Below are positions 1 through 8,356 of a DNA stretch of 27,720 nucleotides, one piece after another. Numbering within the stretch: the stretch's first letter is position 1; each line of letters starts with the position of its first letter. The notes under the pieces were generated by a model, which was not told the origin of the DNA, did no database searches, and was given only the letters and a program-made list of their open reading frames with translations. The stretch spans positions 1-27,720 of the forward strand of contig DPGN01000024.1 of assembly GCA_003523185.1 (NCBI GenBank), in the 5' to 3' direction. The position numbers and the translations under genes are program-made. The DNA comes from Halieaceae bacterium. GTDB taxonomy: Bacteria; Pseudomonadota; Gammaproteobacteria; Pseudomonadales; Halieaceae.

Positions 1-108
1 GTATTCATCCGGTCTTGCAGGTCTAGCATGGTACGCACAGCATTTAACATTGAGGGAGGTCCTATTAGATTTGTTCCGGAAACGTTACCATGGCGCGCCA
101 CGATTTAG
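1..108 (+). CDS. possible 3' end of an upstream gene (partial)
   Basis: Frame 1 is open from the window edge to a TAG at 106-108, giving about 35 residues that end in PETLPWRATI. It lies on the same strand as the thioesterase and stops 22 bases before its ATG, which would suit the last part of an upstream operon gene. The stretch is too short to recognise and an open frame of this length can arise by chance, so this is only a candidate. Confidence 0.25.
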   Translation, partial: VFIRSCRSSMVRTAFNIEGGPIRFVPETLPWRATI

Positions 109-130
109 GCAGTAATTTAAGGATTGAAAA

Positions 131-562
131 ATGACTAGCAATGATCAGATTGCACGGCTGAATGAGCACAAACCGCCATTCATCGAGCTGCTTGACGGGA
201 AGATCATTGCAGCCGATAGTGAGGCTCAGAGCTGCACGTTTGAGTTTCGACCCACCACGGATCACTGCCACTCCATTGATGTGGTGCAAGGCGGCTTCAT
301 CACCGTAATGCTTGATGCGGCTATGTCACACGCCGTCTTCGCGCATTTGGGCCCTGAGGGCGTTGTTGCACTCTCAAGCCTCGAGGTCACAACGCGATAC
401 CACGCGGTCACGCGTGGTGGAAAAGGTCCCGTCTACGCCAAGGGCTGGATTCGCCAAGCGACCTATAAAACCGCCTTCATGGAATCAGAGCTTCTCGATA
501 AAGATGGGAAGCTACTCGCGACCGCCCAGAGCGTTGCCAAAATTAGCAGGCAATCATCGTAA
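131..562 (+). CDS. PaaI-family hotdog-fold thioesterase
   Basis: This 143-residue protein is of the usual length for single-domain PaaI/4HBT hotdog thioesterases, which hydrolyse acyl-CoA thioesters in the cytoplasm. The family signature is visible at residues 52-64 (VQGGFITVMLDAA), matching the HGG..xxxLD helix that holds the catalytic acid (here D62). The later SLEVTTRYH and GWIRQATYKTAFMESELLD stretches fit the last beta strands. The ATG is preceded by AAGGA about 7 bases upstream. Acyl substrate cannot be predicted; housekeeping removal of dead-end acyl-CoAs is a common role. The gene converges on the small lipoprotein gene with only 24 bases between stop codons. Confidence 0.85.
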   Translation: MTSNDQIARLNEHKPPFIELLDGKIIAADSEAQSCTFEFRPTTDHCHSIDVVQGGFITVMLDAAMSHAVFAHLGPEGVVALSSLEVTTRYHAVTRGGKGPVYAKGWIRQATYKTAFMESELLDKDGKLLATAQSVAKISRQSS

Positions 563-586
563 AGGCAGAAGCAGTACCATCACTGG

Positions 587-847
587 CTACTGACTCACTT
601 CCACCGTTCCACTAGCCGACACATTAGACGAATCAACAACAACTGACTCTCCGGTGCTTGTTTGAGAAACGTCTATTTCCGACACAGTCACCGTAAAGCT
701 CTTGGTAACGGTCGTTGGCTGAGGCGTAGTCGTGCCACCGCCTGAAGGCGGTGCAGAGCCACCGCCGCCACCTCCACCACAGGCAGCAAGAGCCGAACTA
801 AGGAACAGAGCGCCACAGATTTGCTTCATTTGATTCATCAGTAACAT
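587..847 (-). CDS. small glycine-rich lipoprotein
   Basis: The product is an 86-residue protein with a hydrophobic signal ending in a clear lipobox (LSSALAAC) followed by a run of seven glycines, a Thr/Pro/Gly-rich linker, and a short beta-rich tail. It should be lipidated by signal peptidase II and anchored in the outer or inner membrane. ATG at 847 is preferred over a TTG three bases earlier. Its Shine-Dalgarno sequence (GAGGAAAT) overlaps the TGA of the upstream metalloprotease gene, with 10 bases from stop to ATG, so the two are probably co-translated. I do not recognise a family for the 40-residue mature tail. An accessory or anchoring role for the protease is only inferred from the coupling. 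Confidence 0.65.
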   Translation of the reverse strand: MLLMNQMKQICGALFLSSALAACGGGGGGGSAPPSGGGTTTPQPTTVTKSFTVTVSEIDVSQTSTGESVVVDSSNVSASGTVEVSQ

Positions 848-857
848 CAATATTTCC

Positions 858-3800
858 TCAGAGTTCGTAAGTGATTAAGACCTGACTCGCCCCGGTCGTA
901 ATCGGTAAAGCTTCGTTAAAGGTAAACGTGACGTTGCCATTGTCATTGGTGTACGTGCCCTCAGCTACCAGCTCTGAGGCGTCAGCAACGCCATCGCCAT
1001 TGGCATCGACGAATACCTTCACTGCACCCACTTCATTCGCGTCATTGAGATCGCCCGTTGCAGAGAGTGTCAGACCATTAATCTGAGCATCAGCAACATC
1101 AGCCTGGACAGTAAATGCGAGGACCACCGTATCTCCATCGCCCTCTTCAAAAGCGGTCGACGAAAGCTCGGTCACTGCAAAGGTAATATTCAAGCTTGAA
1201 CCGGTATCGTTCGCTGAACCGCTAATGTCAGCACTCCCGCCCTCGTAACCCGAGCGCGAGGTGCCCACAGTGACCACACTGCTCTGCCCCGACGTTAGGC
1301 CCGCTACCGTTATCAATCCTGAAGAACTGATCGAGGCAGTCCCTGCAGTCGGAGTGACGTCCCAGATAAAGGCGGAATCATAGTTGCTCACCTGAACGCT
1401 AAAGCCATCCGCAGTCGAGAGAACGCCGCCAAACTCGGGCGTCAAGGCTGCTCCCTCATTCGCTGAGCCACTAATCTCAGCCGCACCACTTTCGTATCCT
1501 GTTCGGGAAACAATCACGCTCACAGTCGCACTTTGGCTCGCGCTAAGATCACTCACTGTGATCAAGCCCGCTCCATCGATGGCCGCACTCCCGGTCGAGG
1601 CAGACACCTCCCAAACGTAGGCCGCATCGTAGTTGCTAACCTGCACCATAAATCCGTCAGCAGTCGAACTCACTACCCCGAACTCGGGTATCAGGGCAAC
1701 ACCCATATTGGCGCTGCCGGTCACCTCAGACTCTCCATCATTGAAACCTGCACGCGAGGCGGTAACCGTCACCGTGGCACTCTGACCTGCGCCCAGTCCT
1801 ATGACGGTAATGAGACCAGTGCTACTAATGCTGGCAGAGCCTGCCGTTGTAGCGACATTCCACGTAAATTCTGCGTCGTAGTTACTGATTTGAACGGTGA
1901 AGCCATCCGCAGTGCTCGTCAGCGCCGCAAAGGTAGGCCTCAGCGAATTACCATCTGCTCCCACAGGGATCGCCGGTGGGAAGCTCAGACTATCGCCAGG
2001 CCAGCCCTCTGCGAATGGAGTTACCCGGCAATCATAGGTCTCGCCATTGGTAAGCCCACCCACAACCAACGGTGAGACGGCACTCGATGCAGTCCCCTCA
2101 GACTCCCGCCCGCCGTTAATAATGGTGAGGCGCCAATCGAGTAGCTCACCGCTGTCTTGGTCCTGCCCGTCCGCAACTTCAAGCAACCATGTACCCAAGG
2201 TCGACTCTCCGGAGAAAGTCGATAGGGACTCTGCTGGTAGCGCTGTCACAGGATATGTCTCAATTACACCCTCACCTGGTGGGGTCGGTCCATCATCAGC
2301 AGAGAGTTCTTTAAGTCGCACAATAGTGCCAGCAGGTGAGGAAAGGTCGACCGTCACGTCGCCTCGCCAAGAGTGTGTAATGTTCAAACCAACCTGAAGT
2401 GCGTCATCCTCCACGGTAAAGTCGTCTAACACTTCCAACTCGCTCGAAACAGGTGTGTTTTCGTCAAACGGCAAACCCACAATGACTGGATAATTGATCT
2501 CTGTAGAGGCCGATTCCGCGAAACAATAAGCCTCATACGTATCCGCGATCACTCCATTAGGCTCACCTTCGGAAAATCTGAGTTCTAGCTGCGTATCGCC
2601 GGGTTCAACTCGATCCAAGACGGGGGCTGGCGGAACTAAGCGATCTGAGTCAATCTCAAATGCGGCATCTGATACGTCATAAAATACATTGCCCACAGCC
2701 TTAATCATCAATCGGGCGGATTGAGACTGAATACCGGCAGGAAACGTAATATTCGCTGAGCCAAGGTTATCGACTGTGTCAATCAATTGGTCAAAATTGG
2801 CACCGCTGTCAGTCGACAGATAAATGTCAACCAGCGCTGTGTTTACGGGCGCCTGCTCGGTGAACCCAGTGTCCCACCTGATTGTTTTTATCTGGCCAAC
2901 GCGCTCTCCCCCGTTGGGAGAAGTAACTCGGAAGGGCCCTGAATCAGCATCAACCGTCAGGACAATATCGTCAGACTGAACTCCCCCAGCGCTATCCTTG
3001 ACTGTAAGTCGCATGGCCATTTCGCGACCAACTTGCGGAAGTCTCTCTTTTTGATCCTGGATGCCCGATAAGACCGTTGCAAAGGCAGGTAGGTACCTAA
3101 TGGGGTTGTCAGCGGCGTCCAACATCCTAAATAAAGGGACCTGTCCATCATCAGGGTCGGATAGCGCTGCTTGCGGGCCCAAGTCCCGCTGTTCCCAGCT
3201 GTAGAGTAAGGTCTGTTGCTCGGAATCCGTTGCAAAACCTTCAATGACCAACGGTGTCTGCTTAGGGACAATGTAGTCACTCCCCGCATTAACTACTGGA
3301 GCGGTATTGCCAGTTGCCTCAATGGTTCCGCAGCTAGCGCCCACTCCGTCGCGCGTGTAGGTGATGATCTGCTCAAACGAATGGTGGTGAAAAAGTGCAT
3401 CAACCATGTCCGCAATATTGTCTTCACCGCATAATCCAGCATAGCTCATAATTGAGGAGCCACTGCCGGGCTCATAAGCACTGGTCGCGCTGCGTTGCTG
3501 AGGACCACAACCACTACCTTTACGGCCATTCCATGTATGGTCCGCGGCAAATTGATGGCCTAGCTCGTGCGCCACATAATCGACGTCGAAAAAGTCTCCC
3601 TCGGGCCGACCGGCTCCGGTCACACCACCCGCTTTGCCAAACCGATTATTGGCATTGGGCTCTCTACATACAACACCAAGCCCTGCTAGCCCGCCGGCGC
3701 CCGTACTCAACGTATGGCCCACGTCGTAGTTATCCGTCCCCACTAGTAAATCAATTTGCTCCTGCGACTCAACGATTAAGGTATTGGCGTCATCATTACC

Positions 3801-4643
3801 CTCAAATGGATCTGTCAAAGGGTCAGCAAAGACGACCTGATCATTCTGTTCGACAAGTTCCAACCCAATCGCTAGCTCTGCCTGAAAAATACCATCGACA
3901 CGGTTGATTGTGGCGACAACGGCGGACAGCGCACCTGCCGTGGTACCACCGTGAAACTGACCGTATTCACCGGTGGTGGCCACGGCAATTCGGTATTTCC
4001 TCAACGATTCACCGGTACTTTTTGCTCTCTGATTGCTCAGCTTCAAAACATCATTGATCTCTACACTGCGGCCCAACACACCGGGCGACTCAAGCTGGCA
4101 AAAGGACTCTCCCTTTCTGTGGTGCGACTTTGTGTAACGATAGCTTCGAGCATACTCCTGACCTAGCTCTGGTAAAGGATCGATAAGCCACCGACCACCG
4201 ACACCCATAACCTGAGCACTGAGTCCTTTGTCTGTGAGTTCAAGTCGTATAGTCGTCGCAGAATCGTTTAGCGCCGTGCCCTGAAAGGCACGAATACTCG
4301 GGTAACGTTCAGCTAGCTGACGAGGCATGACCGAAGAGGGCCTGATGACAAACTCGACCTCACCGCCATAGGGATCGGGCAATAAAATATTCGCGGTTGA
4401 ACCAGCAGCGAGCTCTTCGCCCAGTTGCAACAAATCAAGTCTCAAGAGACGACTGTCAGCACTCTTGAGTTGAGCTTTCGACAATGCGTGTGCAATCGCG
4501 TTCTTTTGATCCCCGTCAATCTCAACCCAAAAGCCTGATATCACTGGACCCGCTTGAGCCGCCTGAGCCATCAAACACAGCAGCCAGATCCAGCAAAATT
4601 TCAACATGCACCTTGTCAATGTGTTCATGCAGGTACTCACCAT
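858..4643 (-). CDS. large secreted reprolysin-like zinc metalloprotease with P-domain and tandem repeats
   Basis: This 1261-residue secreted multidomain protease (numbered from the 4643 start) has a signal peptide around residues 13-32 (cleavage probably after AQA). A propeptide-like region leads to a metzincin catalytic domain with HELGHQFAADH at 359-369 (zinc ligands H359, H363, H369; catalytic E360) and a Met-turn in SIMSYAG near M399. Next come an Ig/PKD-like region (about 445-565), a beta-sandwich region, and a proprotein-convertase P-domain (about 725-846). Three 83-residue repeats span 903-1151, and a final beta domain contains an Asp-rich VDANGDGVAD segment that may bind calcium. A likelier start is the ATG at 4628, which has GGTGAG seven bases upstream; 4607 is also possible. 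It probably degrades extracellular protein for nutrition. P-domains and repeats on such proteases are often C-terminal modules that are trimmed or bind substrate. Confidence 0.88.
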   Translation of the reverse strand: MVSTCMNTLTRCMLKFCWIWLLCLMAQAAQAGPVISGFWVEIDGDQKNAIAHALSKAQLKSADSRLLRLDLLQLGEELAAGSTANILLPDPYGGEVEFVIRPSSVMPRQLAERYPSIRAFQGTALNDSATTIRLELTDKGLSAQVMGVGGRWLIDPLPELGQEYARSYRYTKSHHRKGESFCQLESPGVLGRSVEINDVLKLSNQRAKSTGESLRKYRIAVATTGEYGQFHGGTTAGALSAVVATINRVDGIFQAELAIGLELVEQNDQVVFADPLTDPFEGNDDANTLIVESQEQIDLLVGTDNYDVGHTLSTGAGGLAGLGVVCREPNANNRFGKAGGVTGAGRPEGDFFDVDYVAHELGHQFAADHTWNGRKGSGCGPQQRSATSAYEPGSGSSIMSYAGLCGEDNIADMVDALFHHHSFEQIITYTRDGVGASCGTIEATGNTAPVVNAGSDYIVPKQTPLVIEGFATDSEQQTLLYSWEQRDLGPQAALSDPDDGQVPLFRMLDAADNPIRYLPAFATVLSGIQDQKERLPQVGREMAMRLTVKDSAGGVQSDDIVLTVDADSGPFRVTSPNGGERVGQIKTIRWDTGFTEQAPVNTALVDIYLSTDSGANFDQLIDTVDNLGSANITFPAGIQSQSARLMIKAVGNVFYDVSDAAFEIDSDRLVPPAPVLDRVEPGDTQLELRFSEGEPNGVIADTYEAYCFAESASTEINYPVIVGLPFDENTPVSSELEVLDDFTVEDDALQVGLNITHSWRGDVTVDLSSPAGTIVRLKELSADDGPTPPGEGVIETYPVTALPAESLSTFSGESTLGTWLLEVADGQDQDSGELLDWRLTIINGGRESEGTASSAVSPLVVGGLTNGETYDCRVTPFAEGWPGDSLSFPPAIPVGADGNSLRPTFAALTSTADGFTVQISNYDAEFTWNVATTAGSASISSTGLITVIGLGAGQSATVTVTASRAGFNDGESEVTGSANMGVALIPEFGVVSSTADGFMVQVSNYDAAYVWEVSASTGSAAIDGAGLITVSDLSASQSATVSVIVSRTGYESGAAEISGSANEGAALTPEFGGVLSTADGFSVQVSNYDSAFIWDVTPTAGTASISSSGLITVAGLTSGQSSVVTVGTSRSGYEGGSADISGSANDTGSSLNITFAVTELSSTAFEEGDGDTVVLAFTVQADVADAQINGLTLSATGDLNDANEVGAVKVFVDANGDGVADASELVAEGTYTNDNGNVTFTFNEALPITTGASQVLITYEL
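1191..1937 (-). repeat. three in-frame tandem repeats of 249 bp (83 residues)
   Basis: Within the metalloprotease, residues 903-985, 986-1068 and 1069-1151 are three copies of the same beta-rich module with an exact 83-residue period and no indels. Each carries STADGF, a SNYD motif, a GLITV strand and a C-terminal SGSAN-like end. Protein similarity is high but codons have diverged, so the duplication is not very recent. The module looks like a bacterial Ig-like fold used as a spacer or adhesive unit. Confidence 0.9.
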
Positions 4644-4794
4644 TTACTTTACTCATCACAACACCAGTATTGCAGAATTTTGAATGGATTTATCTTCTAC
4701 TCCGAAGCCGCTGGTGAAAAAACGACTCAGTTCATAGACGGGGATGGTCATCTCCCCCGTATAATTAGGAGAAATTTGCGTATGAGAGATAGAT

Positions 4795-5166
4795 ATGCGG
4801 GTTGTTCTAACACTGATTTTGAGCGTTTGGATCGCGGGATGCGCGGGTAGCCGCCCCTTCGTCGATGAACCTATTATCGATCGTAAAGGTGTCGATATGA
4901 GCCGTTACTACGCCGACAAGGCAGAGTGCGAGGCTTATGCCGATGAGGTTCGTACGGGACAGAAAGTCGCACGCGGTGCGGTTGGTGGTGCGGTTGTTGG
5001 TGGTGCCATTGGCGCCATTATTGACCGGGAACCGAACTCTGCAGAGCGAGGGGCGGGCGTAGGTGCCGTCACTGGCGGCGTCCGCGGCGCGCAAGAAGGC
5101 GTTCGCGAGACGGAGCGCGTCGTAAAGCAATGCCTCCGCGGTAGAGGCTACCGGGTGCTTAACTAG
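4795..5166 (+). CDS. glycine-zipper outer-membrane-type lipoprotein
   Basis: This is a 123-residue lipoprotein with a short signal ending in the lipobox WIAGC, so it is lipidated at Cys16. A central glycine zipper (about residues 60-103) reads RGAVGGAVVGGAIGAII and AGVGAVTGGVRGA. A Cys-containing C-terminus ends LRGRGYRVLN. Glycine-zipper lipoproteins of this kind (SlyB/17-kDa antigen-like and YMGG/Gly-zipper families) associate with the outer membrane and affect envelope integrity. The ATG follows GAGAGATAGAT. The gene stands alone between two oppositely oriented genes. Exact function unknown. Confidence 0.75.
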   Translation: MRVVLTLILSVWIAGCAGSRPFVDEPIIDRKGVDMSRYYADKAECEAYADEVRTGQKVARGAVGGAVVGGAIGAIIDREPNSAERGAGVGAVTGGVRGAQEGVRETERVVKQCLRGRGYRVLN

Positions 5167-5176
5167 GTGCTTAGCA

Positions 5177-5201
5177 GCGGCGCTCCGGTTTGGGAGGCCG
5201 C
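5177..5201. terminator. possible bidirectional hairpin between convergent genes
   Basis: The 49-base gap between the glycine-zipper gene and the serine hydrolase holds a GC-rich hairpin. GCGGC pairs with GCCGC and CTCC with GGAG around a 6-base loop, with one bulged G. There is no clear U-tract on either side, so the call rests on stem and location only. Confidence 0.35.
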
Positions 5202-5215
5202 GCTATCCAGCTAAG

Positions 5216-6553
5216 TTACTTTTCGTAGGTTTCCGACAGCGCCTGATATACCGCCACCTTGACGTCTGAGCGCAAAGGCCAAGGACTCTGCATAAGCTGG
5301 ATCATGCTGATGGCGACTACCTCCTCGACGGGGTCAATCCAAAAAACGGTCCCTGCTGCCCCACCCCAGTTGTACTCCCCGTCACTACCCATGATGCTAA
5401 TGGCGGTTGAATCGGTAACTACGCCAAACCCCAAGCCAAAACCAAAACCGGGACGTCCGATGTCATCGGTTGGCTTTTCACCCCATGAGTCCAGCATTGA
5501 GTCTTCGGCGAGATGATTTTTGGTCATGAACGCGACCGTTTTGGGTCCCAGGATGCGAGCACCATTAAAAGATCCACCGCGACGCATCATCTCTGAGAAT
5601 TTCGCGTAGTCCATAGCTGTCGAGACTAAGCCGCCACCACCCGAGAAAAGCGACACGTCAAAGTAATCGATCATTGCAACGCCGTCTCGGTAGGAAAATG
5701 GTGGTGGTGCATATTGGGTGTCGGTCAGAGCTCCCGTTTCAGGGTTGATAAAGTGATTTGGAACGAAACGCTCGCGCTCTGACTCAGGAACCTCGAAGAA
5801 GGTATCGGTCATGCCCAGAGGCGCAAAAATATGCTCTTCCAGATACTCATCAAACGGTTGCCCCGACAGCCGCTGAACCACAATCCCTGTGATATCAACC
5901 GCTACCGAGTAGTGCCACCGATCTCCCGGATGAAACTTCAGCGGAAGCTGGCCAATGCGCACCGCTAATTCATCAAGGTCTTTGGCTGCCCAAAGATCGG
6001 CCATTGCGTAGCGCTGATCAACCGCATCGGTAGCAGCAGCAAAGCCATAGGACATGCCTGTTGTGTGCATCAAGAGCTGATGCATCGTCATCTCACGTGC
6101 TACGGGCTCGAACTGCCCAGAGGCGTTCAACACCTTGAGGCCTTTGAGCTCCGGCACAAATTTCGTAACGGGGTCAGACAGCTGAAACTTACCTTGCTCA
6201 TACAGCTGCATCGCCGCGACCGCCGTAATCGGTTTGGTCATCGAGTAAATTCGAAAAAGGTCGTCCACCTGCATCGGTGACGGATCGTCAGCGCCCCGGT
6301 TGCCAGTTGCCTCGTAATGAATCACCTCTCCATTTCGAAGCACAAGGTTAACGATGCCGGTAACACGTCCCTCATCAACGTACTGCTTCGACAGCTCAGA
6401 AAGACGCGTTAATTTTTCGCTCGATACGCCCTGCTTCTCTGGTTTACTCATCTCCAAAGATGCCGAACCCGTCACTGGGATCAACAGCATTAGCGAAGCG
6501 AGGAACAACGAAGTCGTGGGTTTTAAAGCGCGTGAAATGTATGGTGTGAACAT
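5216..6553 (-). CDS. secreted beta-lactamase-like serine hydrolase (class C / family VIII esterase type)
   Basis: The product is a 445-residue exported enzyme of the serine beta-lactamase/esterase fold. A signal peptide covers roughly residues 1-32 (TGSASLE). The nucleophile motif SMTK is at 104-107 (S104, K107). A tyrosine motif, YSVAVD, starts at Y215, and the C-terminal GEYNWGGAAGTVFWIDP supplies the W-G-G element typical of family VIII carboxylesterases and EstB-like proteins. These hydrolyse small esters and sometimes beta-lactams or act as D-aminopeptidases; physiological substrate is not predictable here. It is transcribed divergently from the amidohydrolase over a 299-base gap. Confidence 0.85.
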   Translation of the reverse strand: MFTPYISRALKPTTSLFLASLMLLIPVTGSASLEMSKPEKQGVSSEKLTRLSELSKQYVDEGRVTGIVNLVLRNGEVIHYEATGNRGADDPSPMQVDDLFRIYSMTKPITAVAAMQLYEQGKFQLSDPVTKFVPELKGLKVLNASGQFEPVAREMTMHQLLMHTTGMSYGFAAATDAVDQRYAMADLWAAKDLDELAVRIGQLPLKFHPGDRWHYSVAVDITGIVVQRLSGQPFDEYLEEHIFAPLGMTDTFFEVPESERERFVPNHFINPETGALTDTQYAPPPFSYRDGVAMIDYFDVSLFSGGGGLVSTAMDYAKFSEMMRRGGSFNGARILGPKTVAFMTKNHLAEDSMLDSWGEKPTDDIGRPGFGFGLGFGVVTDSTAISIMGSDGEYNWGGAAGTVFWIDPVEEVVAISMIQLMQSPWPLRSDVKVAVYQALSETYEK

Positions 6554-6852
6554 AATTTACGACTCATTTCATTTTAGTTATTGCGCATCAGTCTACACCA
6601 AGTGATCTACCCAGCGGTGCTTACCGTTGTGTCGTCGAGTTGAATAACATTTGACAAAAACAGGGTCGCATCAACGTGGTGCGTAAAACTCGTTAGCCAC
6701 GTTGAATCTTGCGTTTTCGAGAGTTGCGATTTTTAAAGTACGCTGGATTGTGCTTCGTTGACGAACTTAAGTGGAAGAAACAGGGTCCTTAGAACGACGC
6801 TTGCAAGCGAGAAGATGGTACGTCTGAGTTACCGAAGGAGAAATGATTCAAC
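6554..6852. promoter_or_regulatory. divergent intergenic region with a 9-bp inverted repeat
   Basis: This 299-base gap separates the divergently transcribed serine hydrolase and amidohydrolase genes, so it must hold both promoters. I see an inverted repeat TCAACGTGG (6671-6679) / CCACGTTGA (6697-6705), with 17 bases between the arms and half-site starts 26 bases apart, which could be an operator. A consensus TTGACA occurs at 6651-6656 but has no convincing -10 at the usual distance. The motif AACAGGGTC appears twice. No small ORF or RNA gene is recognised. Confidence 0.4.
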
Positions 6853-7932
6853 ATGCAAATGCATCAGCAACTTACAAAAACTCTTGCACGCCCTCTCCTA
6901 GTAATCGGTCTTACATGGACTGGCATAGGCGAGACGCTGGCAGAGGCAGACAGCGCAAGGACCATAACCACTGCTCGCTGTGGCAGCGTCATCGATGGCA
7001 TATCAGACCAAATACTGGGCTCACAAACGCTTGGGATTCAAAGCGGGCGAATCGTTTCTATTACTGAGACACCACCAGAAATGGCCATTGATTTGGACCT
7101 TAGCGATTACACCTGCCTTCCCGGACTTGTAAACACCCACGTTCACTTAGATGCGAACCCAGAGGATGCGGCGGACTACGGCGTTTATGCCCGTCGGACG
7201 CAAGCCGACAACCTGGAATTGATACTCAAAAACGCCTCGACTACGGTGCGTACGGGCTTTACGACGGTTCGGCATGCAGGAGCGTGGTTCCCCGATACGC
7301 TCGCTATGGCAAAAGCGAAGATTGATGGGGGCCATGCCATTGGCCCGAGGATTCAATCAGCAGGGCCTTATCTCACCATACCGGGTGGCGGTGGATACTT
7401 GACCTTCCCCGAGATACCAACGAACAAGATACCGACTGAGTCACAACAGGGTATCGCCTCAACGCCCGAGGAATTCGCTGAAAGAGCCAAAAAAGCAATT
7501 GATAACGGTGCTGACTTCCTGAAGGTCATTGCATCGGGTGCTGTTTTCTCAACAGGCACTGAACCCCGCGCTCCAGAGATGCATCAGGATGACATTGAAG
7601 CTGTTGTGGCAGTGGCAAAAAAACGTGGCGTAAAAGTCACAGCCCATGTGCACAGCGATCAGTCGGGGCAAGACGCTATCCTCGCAGGAGTGAACTCGTT
7701 GGAGCACGCGTCCCTGCTCTCCGATGAGACCATTGCACTGGCAGTGGAGAACGATGTCGCGCTGTCCATGGATGTTTATTTTGCCGGGGTAGTGAACTAC
7801 GTCATTAGCACACCCCCCGTAAGTGAAGGCGAGCCGGTAGCGATGATCAGCAAGGTCGCTGAGCGTCAACAGCAAGTCGCATCTCTTCCAATTCGTTTTT
7901 GCAGTTACCGTCGTAATTCCAACATTAACTGA
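6853..7932 (+). pseudogene. 3'-truncated secreted metal-dependent amidohydrolase (imidazolonepropionase/Xaa-Pro dipeptidase-like)
   Basis: The reading frame encodes 359 residues: a signal peptide, the beta-sandwich start, then the TIM-barrel metal sites NTHVHLD (H96, H98), DFLKVIASG (K224, the likely carboxylated lysine), VTAHVHS (H265) and SLEHASL (H285). The family (COG1228-like, usually about 420-440 residues) continues to an Asp metal ligand and a C-terminal beta domain. Here homology fades after about residue 340 (near base 7875) and the frame ends in an unrelated tail about 25 bases before a tRNA-Leu fragment. The catalytic Asp is missing, so it is probably inactive. AAGGAG lies 12 bases before the chosen ATG, a long spacing; an out-of-frame ATG at 6843 is better placed but encodes nothing recognisable. 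Confidence 0.7.
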
Positions 7933-7955
7933 ATTTGGTTTTATTCAAAATTTTT

Positions 7956-8023
7956 TGGTCCCCGGGGCCGGACTTGAACCGGCACGCTCGCAATGAGCGG
8001 GGAATTTTAAGTCTGTGGCTACC
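7956..8023 (-). repeat. partial tRNA-Leu copy, probable att site at the left end of the island
   Basis: This direct repeat of the 3' part of the tRNA-Leu gene at 17270-17357 begins exactly at the CCA end. The first 47 bases are identical. A single mismatch follows at 8003, then identity to 8013, then a 3-base gap and one more mismatch up to 8023. It contains the T arm, variable arm and anticodon loop but lacks the D-stem and 5' acceptor strand, so it cannot make a tRNA. A copy of a tRNA 3' end in the same orientation some 9 kb away is the standard trace of site-specific integration. Confidence 0.8.
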
Positions 8024-8356
8024 CTTCCCCATCACATCTCAACGCGTTCAAACGCAGGAAACATCTCAAAATTTGCTCGATTTGGATGCTCTGGGATGTA
8101 CTGAAATGCGATGGTTGTGTCACCTATTTGTCACCCCGCTCTACCCCCGGGGGGGGCTACCGCCTTAATCCGATAGCAGTAGTTACCTGCCAGATACATT
8201 AGAAGCCAATTTATAAGTTGGAAGCCTTGCGACAAGTTTAATGACTTGCGCAGCCGGAAGTTTTAACAAACGGTTGATTTGAAGACATAAAAAGTTTTGA
8301 AAACTACTACGTTATGTCTATTCTTTGCCAGAACCTGCAGAAAACGGTCGAGAGAT
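8024..8356. other. non-coding left margin of the island
   Basis: These 333 bases between the tRNA fragment and the cyclase start contain no recognisable gene in any frame. The left part (8024-8170) includes a C/G-rich run near 8140-8160 and may be debris of the element that integrated here. The right part is AT-rich and should hold the cyclase promoter. No confident -35/-10 pair was found. Confidence 0.4.

Noticed and set aside
3452..3907. A 151-residue open frame opposite the metalloprotease gene
   Set aside because: It is antisense to the catalytic domain coding sequence, rich in His/Arg/Pro as expected of a shadow frame, and has no recognisable motif.
7935..8168. A 77-residue open frame across the tRNA fragment (reads SPGPDLNRHAR)
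   Set aside because: The first half is an antisense translation of tRNA sequence, a common spurious ORF, and the rest shows no protein character.
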